From Candidatus Methylomirabilis sp. (lineage in GTDB: Bacteria > Muiribacteriota > Ozemobacteria > Ozemobacterales > Ozemobacteraceae): a stretch of 64,000 nucleotides of DNA. The stretch's first letter is position 1. Each line of letters starts with the position of its first letter. Shown here piece by piece: positions 17,500 through 25,169 of this stretch. The notes beneath the pieces were generated by a model. The model saw only the letters and a program-made list of their open reading frames with translations. It ran no database searches and had not been told where the DNA came from. The stretch covers positions 62,001-126,000 of the forward strand of contig DYKG01000001.1 in the NCBI GenBank assembly GCA_020722725.1, read 5' to 3'. The translations under genes were made by a program, and so were the position numbers.

Positions 17500-17545
17500 C
17501 TTTAGATCCAGTCTTATTTTCAATCTTTACAGGAGATATCAGAAC

Positions 17546-18817
17546 ATGGCACAGCGAGGAATTCGGGAATACCATGGCAAAAAGATGCTGGCGCGGCATC
17601 TTGACGCTTATCTTGAAGACAGCATCGGCTACCAGGGAAAAATCGTGCTGGTTGATAAAGACACCAACTGGAACCAAATGCTCAAAGAAAATTCCTGGTT
17701 GAAGACCGACAAGCTGGTTGCCAAGCCAGATCAGCTTTTTGGCAAACGCGGGAAGCATGGGCTGGTTCTGGTGAACAAGAGTTTTGAAGAAACCAGATCC
17801 TGGATCAACGAAAGAATGGGGAAAAAGCAGACAGTTAACGGAATTGAAGGCACTCTGACCCATTTTATCATTGAGCCCTGCATTGCCCACGAAGTTGAAT
17901 ATTACGTGGCAATTAAATCAGCTGCTGCCGGCGATACCATTTATTTTTCGCTTGAAGGCGGCATCAACGTCGAAGAAAATTGGGACAAGGTAATTTCGAT
18001 TCCGGTTCCGATTCTCGAAGGAATCGATGCGGTAAACATTGCAGCAGCACTTCCTGATTCGCTTGCTGAAAAGAAAAAGCTGGTAGCCATGTTTTTGAAA
18101 GGTCTATACAAGCTGTTTGCCGAACTCAATTTTGCTTACCTGGAAATAAACCCGTTCGCCATTTCCGGCAACCGTATCATACCACTCGATCTGGTGGCAA
18201 AACTCGATGACACTGCTGAATATCTGTGTGCCCGTCAGTGGGGCGAAGATATTGAATTTCCGGCAGCATTTGGCCAGAATCTCAGCCCCGAAGAAATCAA
18301 AATTCGCGAACTCGACGCCCTTTCGGGCGCATCACTCAAACTCACCCTGCTCAATCCTGATGGTATGATCTGGAACATGGTAGCCGGCGGCGGCGCTTCG
18401 GTTATTTATGCCGACACCGTCTGCGATCTGGGCTATTCAAAAGAGCTGGCCATGTATGGCGAGTATTCGGGAAACCCCAGCACCAGCCTTACTTACGAAT
18501 ATGCCAAGGTCGTGCTCGATCTGATGACCCGGAAAAAAGACCCGCAGGGTCGACCCAAAACCCTGATACTTGGCGGCGGTATCGCTAATTTTACCGATGT
18601 TGCCAAAACCTTCACCGGAATCATCAAAGCTCTGCATGAATTTGGCGATCGCCTGAAATCGGTTAACGCCCGCATTTTCGTGCGCCGTGGCGGCCCCAAT
18701 TATCAGGAAGGTCTGGCCAACCTGAAGGCTGCTGCTGAAAAAATCGGGGTGCCCATCGAGTTGCATGGACCAGAATACCACATGACCCGCGTTGTTTCAG
18801 ACGCGCTCAAGGCTTGA
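17546..18817 (+). CDS. aclB: ATP-citrate lyase, ATP-grasp (citrate-activating) subunit
   Basis: With AclA it cleaves citrate and CoA, using ATP, to acetyl-CoA and oxaloacetate in the cytoplasm: the key reaction of the reductive TCA cycle or a source of acetyl-CoA from citrate. 423 aa, matching the small-subunit length. It has the N-terminal IREYHGKKML, KPDQLFGKRGKHGLV (ATP-grasp), EYYVAIKSAAAGDTIYFS, GGINVEENWDKV, ELNFAYLEINPF and the citrate-binding region NMVAGGGASVIYADT...EYSGNPS...GGGIANFTDVAKTF. These align closely, from memory, with plant and animal ATP-citrate lyase as well as the Chlorobium enzyme. AGGAGAT precedes the ATG. Naming follows Chlorobium (aclB first); plants use the opposite letters. 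aclA follows after 21 nt. Confidence 0.95.
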   Translation: MAQRGIREYHGKKMLARHLDAYLEDSIGYQGKIVLVDKDTNWNQMLKENSWLKTDKLVAKPDQLFGKRGKHGLVLVNKSFEETRSWINERMGKKQTVNGIEGTLTHFIIEPCIAHEVEYYVAIKSAAAGDTIYFSLEGGINVEENWDKVISIPVPILEGIDAVNIAAALPDSLAEKKKLVAMFLKGLYKLFAELNFAYLEINPFAISGNRIIPLDLVAKLDDTAEYLCARQWGEDIEFPAAFGQNLSPEEIKIRELDALSGASLKLTLLNPDGMIWNMVAGGGASVIYADTVCDLGYSKELAMYGEYSGNPSTSLTYEYAKVVLDLMTRKKDPQGRPKTLILGGGIANFTDVAKTFTGIIKALHEFGDRLKSVNARIFVRRGGPNYQEGLANLKAAAEKIGVPIELHGPEYHMTRVVSDALKA

Positions 18818-18838
18818 GGAAAGGAAGCAACCGCACAA

Positions 18839-20680
18839 ATGAGCAGACCAGATTATTTGCTTTTCGATAAAAACACCACTTCAGTTATTTACGGCATGCA
18901 GACCAAAGCGGTTCAGCGCATGCTCGATTTCGATTATTGCTGCCGTCGTGCCATTCCTTCGGTAGGGGCGATGATCGACCCGGGAAAAAGCGGAACGGAA
19001 AAAGTTTTCTGGGGCAAAAAAGAGATTTTCATACCGGTATACCCCGATGTGAAGACTGCTTTGCAGAAACACCCCGATATTGACGTTATGATTAACTTTG
19101 CCTCGTTCAGAAGTGCTTACGACACAACCATGGAAGGGCTGAATGAACCTAAGCTTCGCACTATCGTGGTAATTGCCGAAGGTATTCCCGAACGCCTGGC
19201 CAGGCACTTGCGCGAAGTTGCGGTTAAGAAAAACAAAATCATCATTGGCCCGGCAACTGTTGGCGGAATTGCTGCCGGCGCTTTCAAGGTTGCCAATACC
19301 GGCGGAACAATTGAAAGTATTATTGAATCTAAATTACATCGACCGGGTTCGGTTGGTTTTGTCAGCAAGTCGGGCGGCATGTCGAATGAAGCATACAACA
19401 TCATCGCGCTCAATACCGACGGTCTTTATGAAGGTATCGCGATCGGTGGTGACGCGTATCCCGGCTCTTCGCTGCTCGAACATCTGCTGCGCTTCGAAGC
19501 CAATCCGGCAATCAAAATGCTGGTAAGTCTTGGCGAAGTGGGCGGCGAAGAAGAATGGAAAATCGTTGAAGCGGTTAAGACCGGCAAAATTAAAAAGCCT
19601 CTGGTTATGTGGGTTACCGGAACTTCGATCAAATACATGCCCAGGGGCATTCAGTTCGGTCACGCCGGTGCCAGGGCCGATGCTACCAGAGAAACCGCCG
19701 AAGCAAAAAATGCCGCTCTCAAAGAAGCCGGAGTTGTAGTGCCGGAATCATTTGATGATTATGATAAGGCAATCAAACAGACATATGAAAAACTGGTGGC
19801 TAAGGGTGTAATTAAGCCTGCGCCTGAAGTTGAGCCCCCAGTCATTCCCATGGATTATGCCGAAGCGGTTGCCCGCAACATGGTTCGCAAGCCGACCAGT
19901 TTCACTTGTACCATTTCCGATGATTCGAAAGACGAGCTGCTTTATGCCGGTCATAAAATCAGCAAAGTCATTGGTGAAAACTACTCGATCGGTGAAACTA
20001 TCGGGCTATTGTGGTTCAAGGAACGGCTGCCCAAGTGGGCTGCCGAATTTATGGAAATAGTCATCAAGCTCTGTGCTGACCATGGTCCGGCAGTTTCTGG
20101 TGCTCATAACACCATCGTTACTGCCCGTGCCGGTCGCGACCTGATGAGCGCTGTGGCTTCAGGAATGCTGACTATTGGCCCACGATTTGGCGGGGCGGTT
20201 GCCGGTGCTGCTCTGATGTTCAAAGATGCACAGGATCGCGGATTGAGTGCAGATGCATTCATTGCCGAGCTTAAAAAGAAGAATATCAAGATTCAGGGTA
20301 TCGGTCATCGCATTAAAAGCTTGAAAAACCCGGATATGCGCGTAGTTCTTCTCAAAGACTATGCAGCCAGGAATTTCCCCGGAACCCGTCTGCTTAACTA
20401 TGCTCTTGAAGTGGAAAAGCTGACTACTGCCAAGAAAGATACGCTGATTCTCAATGTCGACGGTTGCATAGGCGTGCTTTCTGTCGATATGATGTATGGC
20501 CTCGGCTGGTCTGAAGAACGAATTCAGCAGGTGGTTGACGGCGGTGGTCTCAATGGCATGTTCCTGCTTGGCCGCACCATCGGCATGATCGGTCATTACA
20601 TGGATCAGAGCAGGCAAAAAGCCGAACTCTACCGACATCCCTGGGATGACATTCTTTACGATCTGCCCGCCGGCGAATAA
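18839..20680 (+). CDS. aclA: ATP-citrate lyase, CoA-binding/citrate-synthase-fold subunit
   Basis: 613 aa. The N-terminal CoA-binding and ligase domains carry the phosphorylated histidine in RGIQFGHAGARADA (His275). The C-terminal citrate-synthase-like lyase domain (about 355-613) shows DHGPAVSGAHNTIVTARAG, GPRFGGAVAGAA and QGIGHRIKS, with a closing DGCIGVLSVDMMYGLGWS. All catalytic elements expected for citryl-CoA formation and cleavage are present, so the complex should be functional. GAGGAAAGGAAG lies upstream of ATG. It is cotranscribed with aclB and followed by a strong terminator. No other reductive TCA genes (2-oxoglutarate ferredoxin oxidoreductase, fumarate reductase) are in the window, so autotrophy cannot be inferred from this alone. 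Confidence 0.96.
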   Translation: MSRPDYLLFDKNTTSVIYGMQTKAVQRMLDFDYCCRRAIPSVGAMIDPGKSGTEKVFWGKKEIFIPVYPDVKTALQKHPDIDVMINFASFRSAYDTTMEGLNEPKLRTIVVIAEGIPERLARHLREVAVKKNKIIIGPATVGGIAAGAFKVANTGGTIESIIESKLHRPGSVGFVSKSGGMSNEAYNIIALNTDGLYEGIAIGGDAYPGSSLLEHLLRFEANPAIKMLVSLGEVGGEEEWKIVEAVKTGKIKKPLVMWVTGTSIKYMPRGIQFGHAGARADATRETAEAKNAALKEAGVVVPESFDDYDKAIKQTYEKLVAKGVIKPAPEVEPPVIPMDYAEAVARNMVRKPTSFTCTISDDSKDELLYAGHKISKVIGENYSIGETIGLLWFKERLPKWAAEFMEIVIKLCADHGPAVSGAHNTIVTARAGRDLMSAVASGMLTIGPRFGGAVAGAALMFKDAQDRGLSADAFIAELKKKNIKIQGIGHRIKSLKNPDMRVVLLKDYAARNFPGTRLLNYALEVEKLTTAKKDTLILNVDGCIGVLSVDMMYGLGWSEERIQQVVDGGGLNGMFLLGRTIGMIGHYMDQSRQKAELYRHPWDDILYDLPAGE

Positions 20681-20714
20681 TTTCAAGCAGAAAATTGTTT
20701 GAAAAAATTTGCGG

Positions 20715-20762
20715 ACATGGCTGCCGATAACTCCGGCAGCCATGTTTTATTTTTCTTTTTTT
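20715..20762 (+). terminator. Strong intrinsic terminator of aclBA
   Basis: ACATGGCTGCCG (20715-20726) pairs perfectly with CGGCAGCCATGT (20734-20745) over a 7-nt loop, followed by TTTATTTTTCTTTTTTT. The T-tract overlaps the last codons and stop of the convergent methyltransferase gene. Confidence 0.93.
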
Positions 20763-21508
20763 AAACCGGCGGTAAAGAGATGTTTCATTTCATCGCTGAA
20801 ACTGCCGTCGGCCATGTGAATCGTTATACTGGGCATTGGTTCGTGTTTGCCATTGAAAAAGCGCTCGGCTTCGATCAGAGAGAGATGTGATTTCTCGCCC
20901 TCTTTGGGAATTATGAACTGTAGTCTTTTCAGCCCCATGTTTCCCGCTTTGAGATATTCTACAACCTCATAAAAACGTGAGCTGGGAATGATCAGGCAAA
21001 ATTTTCCACCATAGGCGAGAAGATAGGTGGCTGCTTCAACAAAGTCTTTCAGGGTGCCGTTAAGCTCGTGGCGGGCCATGGCACGACCAGGGCGCTGAGG
21101 CAGTCTGCCGTTGCCCATCTGAAAATATGGCGGGTTGGAAACGACAAGATCGAAAGACTCTGGCAGCAAACGGGCAGGAACATCCCTGACATCGAGATGC
21201 TCGAAAGCGATATCGGAAAACTTGCGGTTCAGCTCGAGGTTGCGCTGCGAAAGCTCGTGAAAGGTTTCCTGCACCTCAAGTCCGGTGACCTGAAGTCGAG
21301 GATTTCGATATTTGACCAGAAAAGACAGAATTCCGCTGCCAGAACCGAGGTCGGCGGCGAAATTCATGTCTTTATTGAATCTGACAAAGTTGGCGAGCAA
21401 CAGTGTGTCGATGGCAAAAGCGGTGCCGTCGATTTTCTGTATCAGGCTCAGGTCGGTTCCGGGAACCGTATCGAGCCGTTCGTCGGTGTCTATGAATATA
21501 TCTTTCAT
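20747..21508 (-). CDS. N6-adenine methyltransferase, TrmN6 (tRNA1Val) family
   Basis: 253 aa. SAM-dependent methyltransferase: motif I AADLGSGSGILSFLV (about 52-66), an acidic GLEVQ after strand 2, and the N6-adenine catalytic motif DLVVSNPPYF (about 121-130). The lead-in TDLSLIQKIDGTAFAIDTLLLANFV matches the family that methylates A37 of tRNA1(Val); the exact tRNA target is inferred. The last residues (LKKEK) are encoded by the T-tract of the aclA terminator on the other strand. No Shine-Dalgarno is visible; TATAAG lies 11 nt upstream of the ATG. Cytoplasmic, probably monocistronic. Confidence 0.88.
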   Translation of the reverse strand: MKDIFIDTDERLDTVPGTDLSLIQKIDGTAFAIDTLLLANFVRFNKDMNFAADLGSGSGILSFLVKYRNPRLQVTGLEVQETFHELSQRNLELNRKFSDIAFEHLDVRDVPARLLPESFDLVVSNPPYFQMGNGRLPQRPGRAMARHELNGTLKDFVEAATYLLAYGGKFCLIIPSSRFYEVVEYLKAGNMGLKRLQFIIPKEGEKSHLSLIEAERFFNGKHEPMPSITIHMADGSFSDEMKHLFTAGLKKEK

Positions 21509-21596
21509 CGTGGCGAAAGCTTATAACAGACCTGATTTTTACGCAACCCCGGACAAAAGAATGTTAAAATGAATTAAGAAAATCTGGGGGAATTGA

Positions 21597-21653
21597 ATGA
21601 AAAGATTGAAAACCATTCTGGTGGTTTCGAGATTCTTTAAAAAGATTGTTTGA
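21597..21653 (+). CDS. Very short ORF (18 aa) with a ribosome-binding site
   Basis: MKRLKTILVVSRFFKKIV preceded by GGGGGAATTGA. It looks like the first residues of a signal sequence that has lost its gene, or a small basic membrane peptide. There is no other support. Confidence 0.2.
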   Translation: MKRLKTILVVSRFFKKIV

Positions 21654-21700
21654 AAATAGGGTAACTGCGATGATAAAATTATTGGGATATTGATGGCTTT

Positions 21701-22819
21701 TTAAAACTGCCAGGTTGCTGAACAGCTGTAACGCCTGTCTTCATCGTCGCCGGGATTCTGTCCCAACTCTTCGCTGTAGGTGCTGGCTTGAAAGCGCCAG
21801 TCGTTCCAAACTATTCCGGCTCCACCAGTAAAATAGCCACTTCTGATGCCGGCCTGCAAATAAAAGTGTCGTGAAAGCTTCATTTCAGCACCCATTCTGA
21901 CTTTGGTCAGAGTCGATCCATCTTCACCGGTTTCCCAGTAATCGACGGCGAGCAGAAGTTTCTCGTTGCGTTCTTCGGGGCCGGTCAGCGGCCTGAAAGA
22001 AGCTCCAAAGGCAAACTGTCTTTTCAGGGTGCCGATGTCGGCAGAGAATTCTGAACTCAACAGATTGCCCGCAAATACACCGACGGTTGGTTTCCAGGAA
22101 TTGTTCAGCTGCCAGAGCGCTCCGATGTCAAAATCCATGGTGGCACCCGAACGGTCAGTATCTTTGAGAATATCTTCGTTGAGGGCGGCAAAATCGCGGG
22201 CATAAAAAATTTTATCAGATGCGCGGCGGGAAACGAATTTCATCGTTGCGCCCCACCAGCCCATGGCCCGGTCTTTGAACAGGTTTTGTGCTTCGTTGAA
22301 AGATCGGGCGATCGAACCTGAAAGAACCGCATCTTTCTCAACTTTGGCACTTATCGACGGGTTGACCGGGTTGTTGACCGCAAAACTTTCCGATTCGCGA
22401 TAGTAACCGGCAATGCCAAATCCGGTTCCGCCGATGTAATATGCAAGGTTGGAAAATGCCTGCCAGCCCTGCTTGCCCATAATTTCAATCAGATTATTGA
22501 AATTGCTGGTGCGTGCGCCGGCGGTGTCGCCACTGTTCAATGCGGCAATATGATTGTCAACATCATCATAATCGATGTTGCGTTCAAAATGTCCATTTAA
22601 GAAGGAATAAGAAGACTTGTTCTGCAGGCCGAGTCCGGCAGGGTTACAGAAAAGAGCCTGATGGTCATCTGCAACTGCCACACAAGCTCCACCCATTCCC
22701 ATTGCCCGTGATGATTCGTAAACCACCGGGGTTGCTGCATGTGACGGTGTGCATAAACCTGCCGCCAGAAGGCAGATGAACCAGATTTTTTCAAGCATCG
22801 CTTTGAATTCTGTTTTCAT
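21701..22819 (-). CDS. Outer-membrane beta-barrel protein (FadL/PorV/TraF-like)
   Basis: 372 aa. Signal peptide 1-28 (LLAAGLCTPSHA). The mature start YESSRAMGMGGACVAVADD and QALFCNPAGLGLQ is the hallmark of the FadL/PorV/conjugal-TraF-like barrel group (N-terminal gate with NPAGL). The rest alternates polar and aromatic residues as in transmembrane beta strands and ends CSATWQF, with the terminal Phe used for BAM-mediated insertion. This supports an outer membrane in the host. The ligand is unknown. Its ATG overlaps the stop of the upstream lipoprotein gene by 4 nt (ATGA), so the pair is translationally coupled and likely works together. Confidence 0.82.
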   Translation of the reverse strand: MKTEFKAMLEKIWFICLLAAGLCTPSHAATPVVYESSRAMGMGGACVAVADDHQALFCNPAGLGLQNKSSYSFLNGHFERNIDYDDVDNHIAALNSGDTAGARTSNFNNLIEIMGKQGWQAFSNLAYYIGGTGFGIAGYYRESESFAVNNPVNPSISAKVEKDAVLSGSIARSFNEAQNLFKDRAMGWWGATMKFVSRRASDKIFYARDFAALNEDILKDTDRSGATMDFDIGALWQLNNSWKPTVGVFAGNLLSSEFSADIGTLKRQFAFGASFRPLTGPEERNEKLLLAVDYWETGEDGSTLTKVRMGAEMKLSRHFYLQAGIRSGYFTGGAGIVWNDWRFQASTYSEELGQNPGDDEDRRYSCSATWQF

Positions 22820-23652
22820 TCGCTGCCGTCCAGATTTACCAGGGTTTGCTTGAACAGTGCTTCAGAATTATTGAAATAAACCTGCGCAGCTTCAAGACTG
22901 TCGGTAAGGTTGCCGATGGCAATAACGGTCTGTCGGTTGGCTGCGGTGAAATTTCCTTCGAAGCGTGAGCCCTGAACCGGCGAAATGAGAACCCAGTCGT
23001 CGCCGCGCCCGTCAAAAGCCTGGGCAAGATCATAATAGGCCAGCTCCAGCGAATAATGAGAAGTCAGCGAAATCAGGTCGTTGTAAATGGCTGCCCACAG
23101 AGCCGCTTTGTCGTCGCGGGTATCGAAGTCAATCTGGTCATTTTTATCGAGGCGGCCATTGAAATTGGTGTCGTATTTATCTACCAGCAATTTTGCCTGA
23201 TAAACACCAACCAGCAGCCCGCGCATAAGACGGTCCCGGGCGGTTGGCAAAGAAAGGCGCCAAAGGTCGTCGATTGCCTGTTTGATCAGATCTTTGTCTT
23301 TAACATAAGAAGCGGCCTGAAAGATTACCGCCGGCGAATCACCCGGGGTTACGCCGTTCTGCATGGTCTGAAGTGATTTGAACATGTTGAACCGGGCAAT
23401 TCCGGCGCGGGAGCTGGCAAGTCCGCGTCTTACCTCGTCAGTGGCCGAGCCCTGCACGGCAGCCCGCTCGAAAAGCTCGAGTGCGTCGGCAAAGCGACCT
23501 TCATCGATGGCTATTTTCCCGCGACTGATAAGAGAAGCCTGATCTGTGCCGGTTAAGCTCTGGTTAAATGCTTCGAAGCTGTTGCATCCACTGCCGATCA
23601 GCATCAGCAAGGTTAAGGCCAGAGCTATTGCGGTTCGATGACGCGAAGCCAT
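22816..23652 (-). CDS. Lipoprotein with TPR-like N-terminus and an EF-hand-like loop
   Basis: 278 aa from MASRHRTAIALALTLLMLIGSGC, a type II signal peptide with lipobox LIGSGC. Residues 45-90 fit a TPR-type helix pair (RGKIAIDEGRFADALELFERAAVQG). A calcium-binding-like loop, DTNFNGRLDKND, lies near residue 165 and matches the D-x-N-x-N-G-x-L-D spacing of EF-hand and dockerin loops. I know no named family. The start is chosen at the ATG after GGGAGGAAAT; the ATG four codons earlier lies inside that Shine-Dalgarno. First gene of a two-gene unit with the outer-membrane barrel, so a periplasmic accessory role is plausible. Confidence 0.8.
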   Translation of the reverse strand: MASRHRTAIALALTLLMLIGSGCNSFEAFNQSLTGTDQASLISRGKIAIDEGRFADALELFERAAVQGSATDEVRRGLASSRAGIARFNMFKSLQTMQNGVTPGDSPAVIFQAASYVKDKDLIKQAIDDLWRLSLPTARDRLMRGLLVGVYQAKLLVDKYDTNFNGRLDKNDQIDFDTRDDKAALWAAIYNDLISLTSHYSLELAYYDLAQAFDGRGDDWVLISPVQGSRFEGNFTAANRQTVIAIGNLTDSLEAAQVYFNNSEALFKQTLVNLDGSE

Positions 23653-23807
23653 ATTTCCTCCCATCCTGGTTTCCTGACAATAATCGGCAGCTTTGCGGGA
23701 AAAATGAATTTTTAGGAGAAAAATTTTTGGCAGGGTTGCAGGCGCGGAAATTTATCGGACAAGTTCTGGTAAGGGCGTTGATTTCGCGGTCTCAAATTGA
23801 CAGTTTT

Positions 23808-24062
23808 TTAAAGTGTGATTGCCATGAGAATAATACCCAGGGTGACCGCCAGAGAGAATTCGCACTTGTCGTATTCTAAAGCCATGGTGGTCATGGTGCG
23901 GGTAAGCCCCTTGATATTGCCGCCAAGTATGCCGGGTAAAGCGGCACAAAACGTTGAAATTATGCTGATTTTCAGAGAAAACCAGACAATTGTCAGCAAT
24001 TCAGGGTTGGCTTCGATGATCAATCTGAAGGCAGCCTGCAGACTTTCTAAAAGAAAAGACAT
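23808..24062 (-). pseudogene. Shortened TupB-like (tungstate ABC permease) ORF, central part missing
   Basis: 84 aa where the family has about 230. Residues 1-45 (FLLESLQAAFRLIIEANPEL, then LTIVWFSLKISIISTF) match the N-terminus of TupB permeases. Residues 46-84 (LGGNIKGLTRTMTTMALE, then FSLAVTLGIILMAITL) match its extreme C-terminus. The junction is in frame, so a central deletion of about 130-150 residues is inferred, removing the inner-membrane pore and ATPase-coupling loop. The ATG directly abuts the stop of the upstream 45-aa ORF. No tupC ATPase follows. It should be non-functional as a transporter; a small membrane protein cannot be excluded. Confidence 0.65.
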
Positions 24063-24200
24063 TCAGGGTTTGGGCAGCGTGAAAAATACCTGCTGACCGG
24101 CAATTCTGAAGTTGTTAATCATTTTCATATCCTGCGCAAAGAGCGGGGCAATTGCCAGCGCAATCATAAAAGTGATCAAGAGAATTGGTTTCAGGCTCAT
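24063..24200 (-). pseudogene. Shortened TupA-like (periplasmic binding protein) ORF
   Basis: 45 aa: a full signal peptide (MSLKPILLITFMIALAIAPL, then FAQD) followed by about 20 residues, INNFRIAGQQVFFTLPKP, resembling the end of a TupA-type tungstate-binding protein (typical ending: I-x-D/N-F...G-x-x-L/V-F-F). That would be an in-frame loss of nearly the whole mature domain. GGAGATATAAAG and a promoter-like sequence remain upstream. The TupA link rests mainly on the TupB-like neighbour. Confidence 0.45.
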
Positions 24201-24228
24201 TCTTTATATCTCCGAATTTATTTGCAGA

Positions 24229-24258
24229 AGTATAACAGTATAAGCTGAAAGTTGTCAC
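24229..24258 (-). promoter_or_regulatory. Predicted promoter of the tup-like remnant
   Basis: Minus strand GTGACA (24258-24253), 18-nt spacer, TATACT (24234-24229). Confidence 0.45.
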
Positions 24259-24361
24259 AGCCTGCTTTGCATTGAATGCTGGATCGGTATAAATTTTTTT
24301 GATGTTCTATAACGTTTTGAAGTGCTAGAATCAGATTTGAAAATCACACTGGAGAGTTGAT

Positions 24362-25156
24362 ATGAAGGCAGGTTTTGTGCAGTTTGCCCCGGAATTCTGT
24401 AATTATGATCGAAATTTGGTGCTGGTCGAAGACATTCTAGATGCGAGCGATCAGGTCGATCTACTGGTTTTGCCGGAACTGGCCAATTCAGGCTATAACT
24501 TTGCCAGTCGCGAACAGGCTTTTGCCAATGCAGAAGAAGTTAATGACAGTCGTTTTATCAAAGTTCTTCATGAATACTGCCGGCGGCGAAAATCTTATGT
24601 GGCCTCGGGTTTCAACGAAAGGGTTGGCGATCAGCTTTTCAATTCAGCGATTCTGGTTGGCCCCGATGGCTTGATCGGCAAATATCAGAAAATTCACCTG
24701 TTTTTGAACGAAAAAGATATTTTTACCCCCGGAGAAGCAGGCCTGCCGGTTTTCGCAACACCCATCGGTCGCCTGGGTCTGCTGGTATGCTTTGACTGGA
24801 TATTCCCGGAAGTATGGCGAATCCTTGCGTTAAAGGGCGCTGATATAATTTGTCATTGTTCTAATCTGGTTCTGCCGGGCTTTGCCCAGCGTTCGGTGCC
24901 AATTCACGCGTTGATCAACCACTTTTATGTCATAACCGCCAACCGCATTGGCAGTGAGGGATCTCTAACCTTTACCGGCATGTCAACGATTGCCGATCCC
25001 AGGGGAAACGTGCTTTATCAGGCCGGACCCGACACGATGGAGTTGCGTTTTTTCAATTTTGACCTGGAAAAGGCAAGAAATAAGCAGATGACGCCGCGCA
25101 ACGATCTTTTTGCCGATCGCCGCCCTGAAATGTATCAGGAGCTTTTGAAACTGTAG
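24362..25156 (+). CDS. Carbon-nitrogen hydrolase (nitrilase superfamily)
   Basis: 264 aa, a single CN-hydrolase domain of normal length. The catalytic triad is in place: Glu39 in VLPELANSGYNF, Lys110 in YQKIHLFLNEKD, Cys143 in LLVCFDWIFPEVWR. The family hydrolyses amides or nitriles (omega-amidase, N-carbamoylputrescine amidase, formamidase and others); the substrate cannot be assigned here. TGGAGA precedes the ATG. No signal peptide, so cytoplasmic. It begins a tightly spaced unit with a solute-binding lipoprotein (13-nt gap) and a diguanylate cyclase (4-nt overlap), which hints that the ligand sensed outside may be related to its substrate. Confidence 0.9.
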   Translation: MKAGFVQFAPEFCNYDRNLVLVEDILDASDQVDLLVLPELANSGYNFASREQAFANAEEVNDSRFIKVLHEYCRRRKSYVASGFNERVGDQLFNSAILVGPDGLIGKYQKIHLFLNEKDIFTPGEAGLPVFATPIGRLGLLVCFDWIFPEVWRILALKGADIICHCSNLVLPGFAQRSVPIHALINHFYVITANRIGSEGSLTFTGMSTIADPRGNVLYQAGPDTMELRFFNFDLEKARNKQMTPRNDLFADRRPEMYQELLKL

Positions 25157-25169
25157 AAGGGGAAAAGTT

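Noticed and set aside
17061-17545. Search for tRNA, riboswitch or CIRCE element upstream of clpB/aclB
   Set aside because: No cloverleaf, no TTAGCACTC-N9-GAGTGCTAA; only a short palindrome and a promoter were found.
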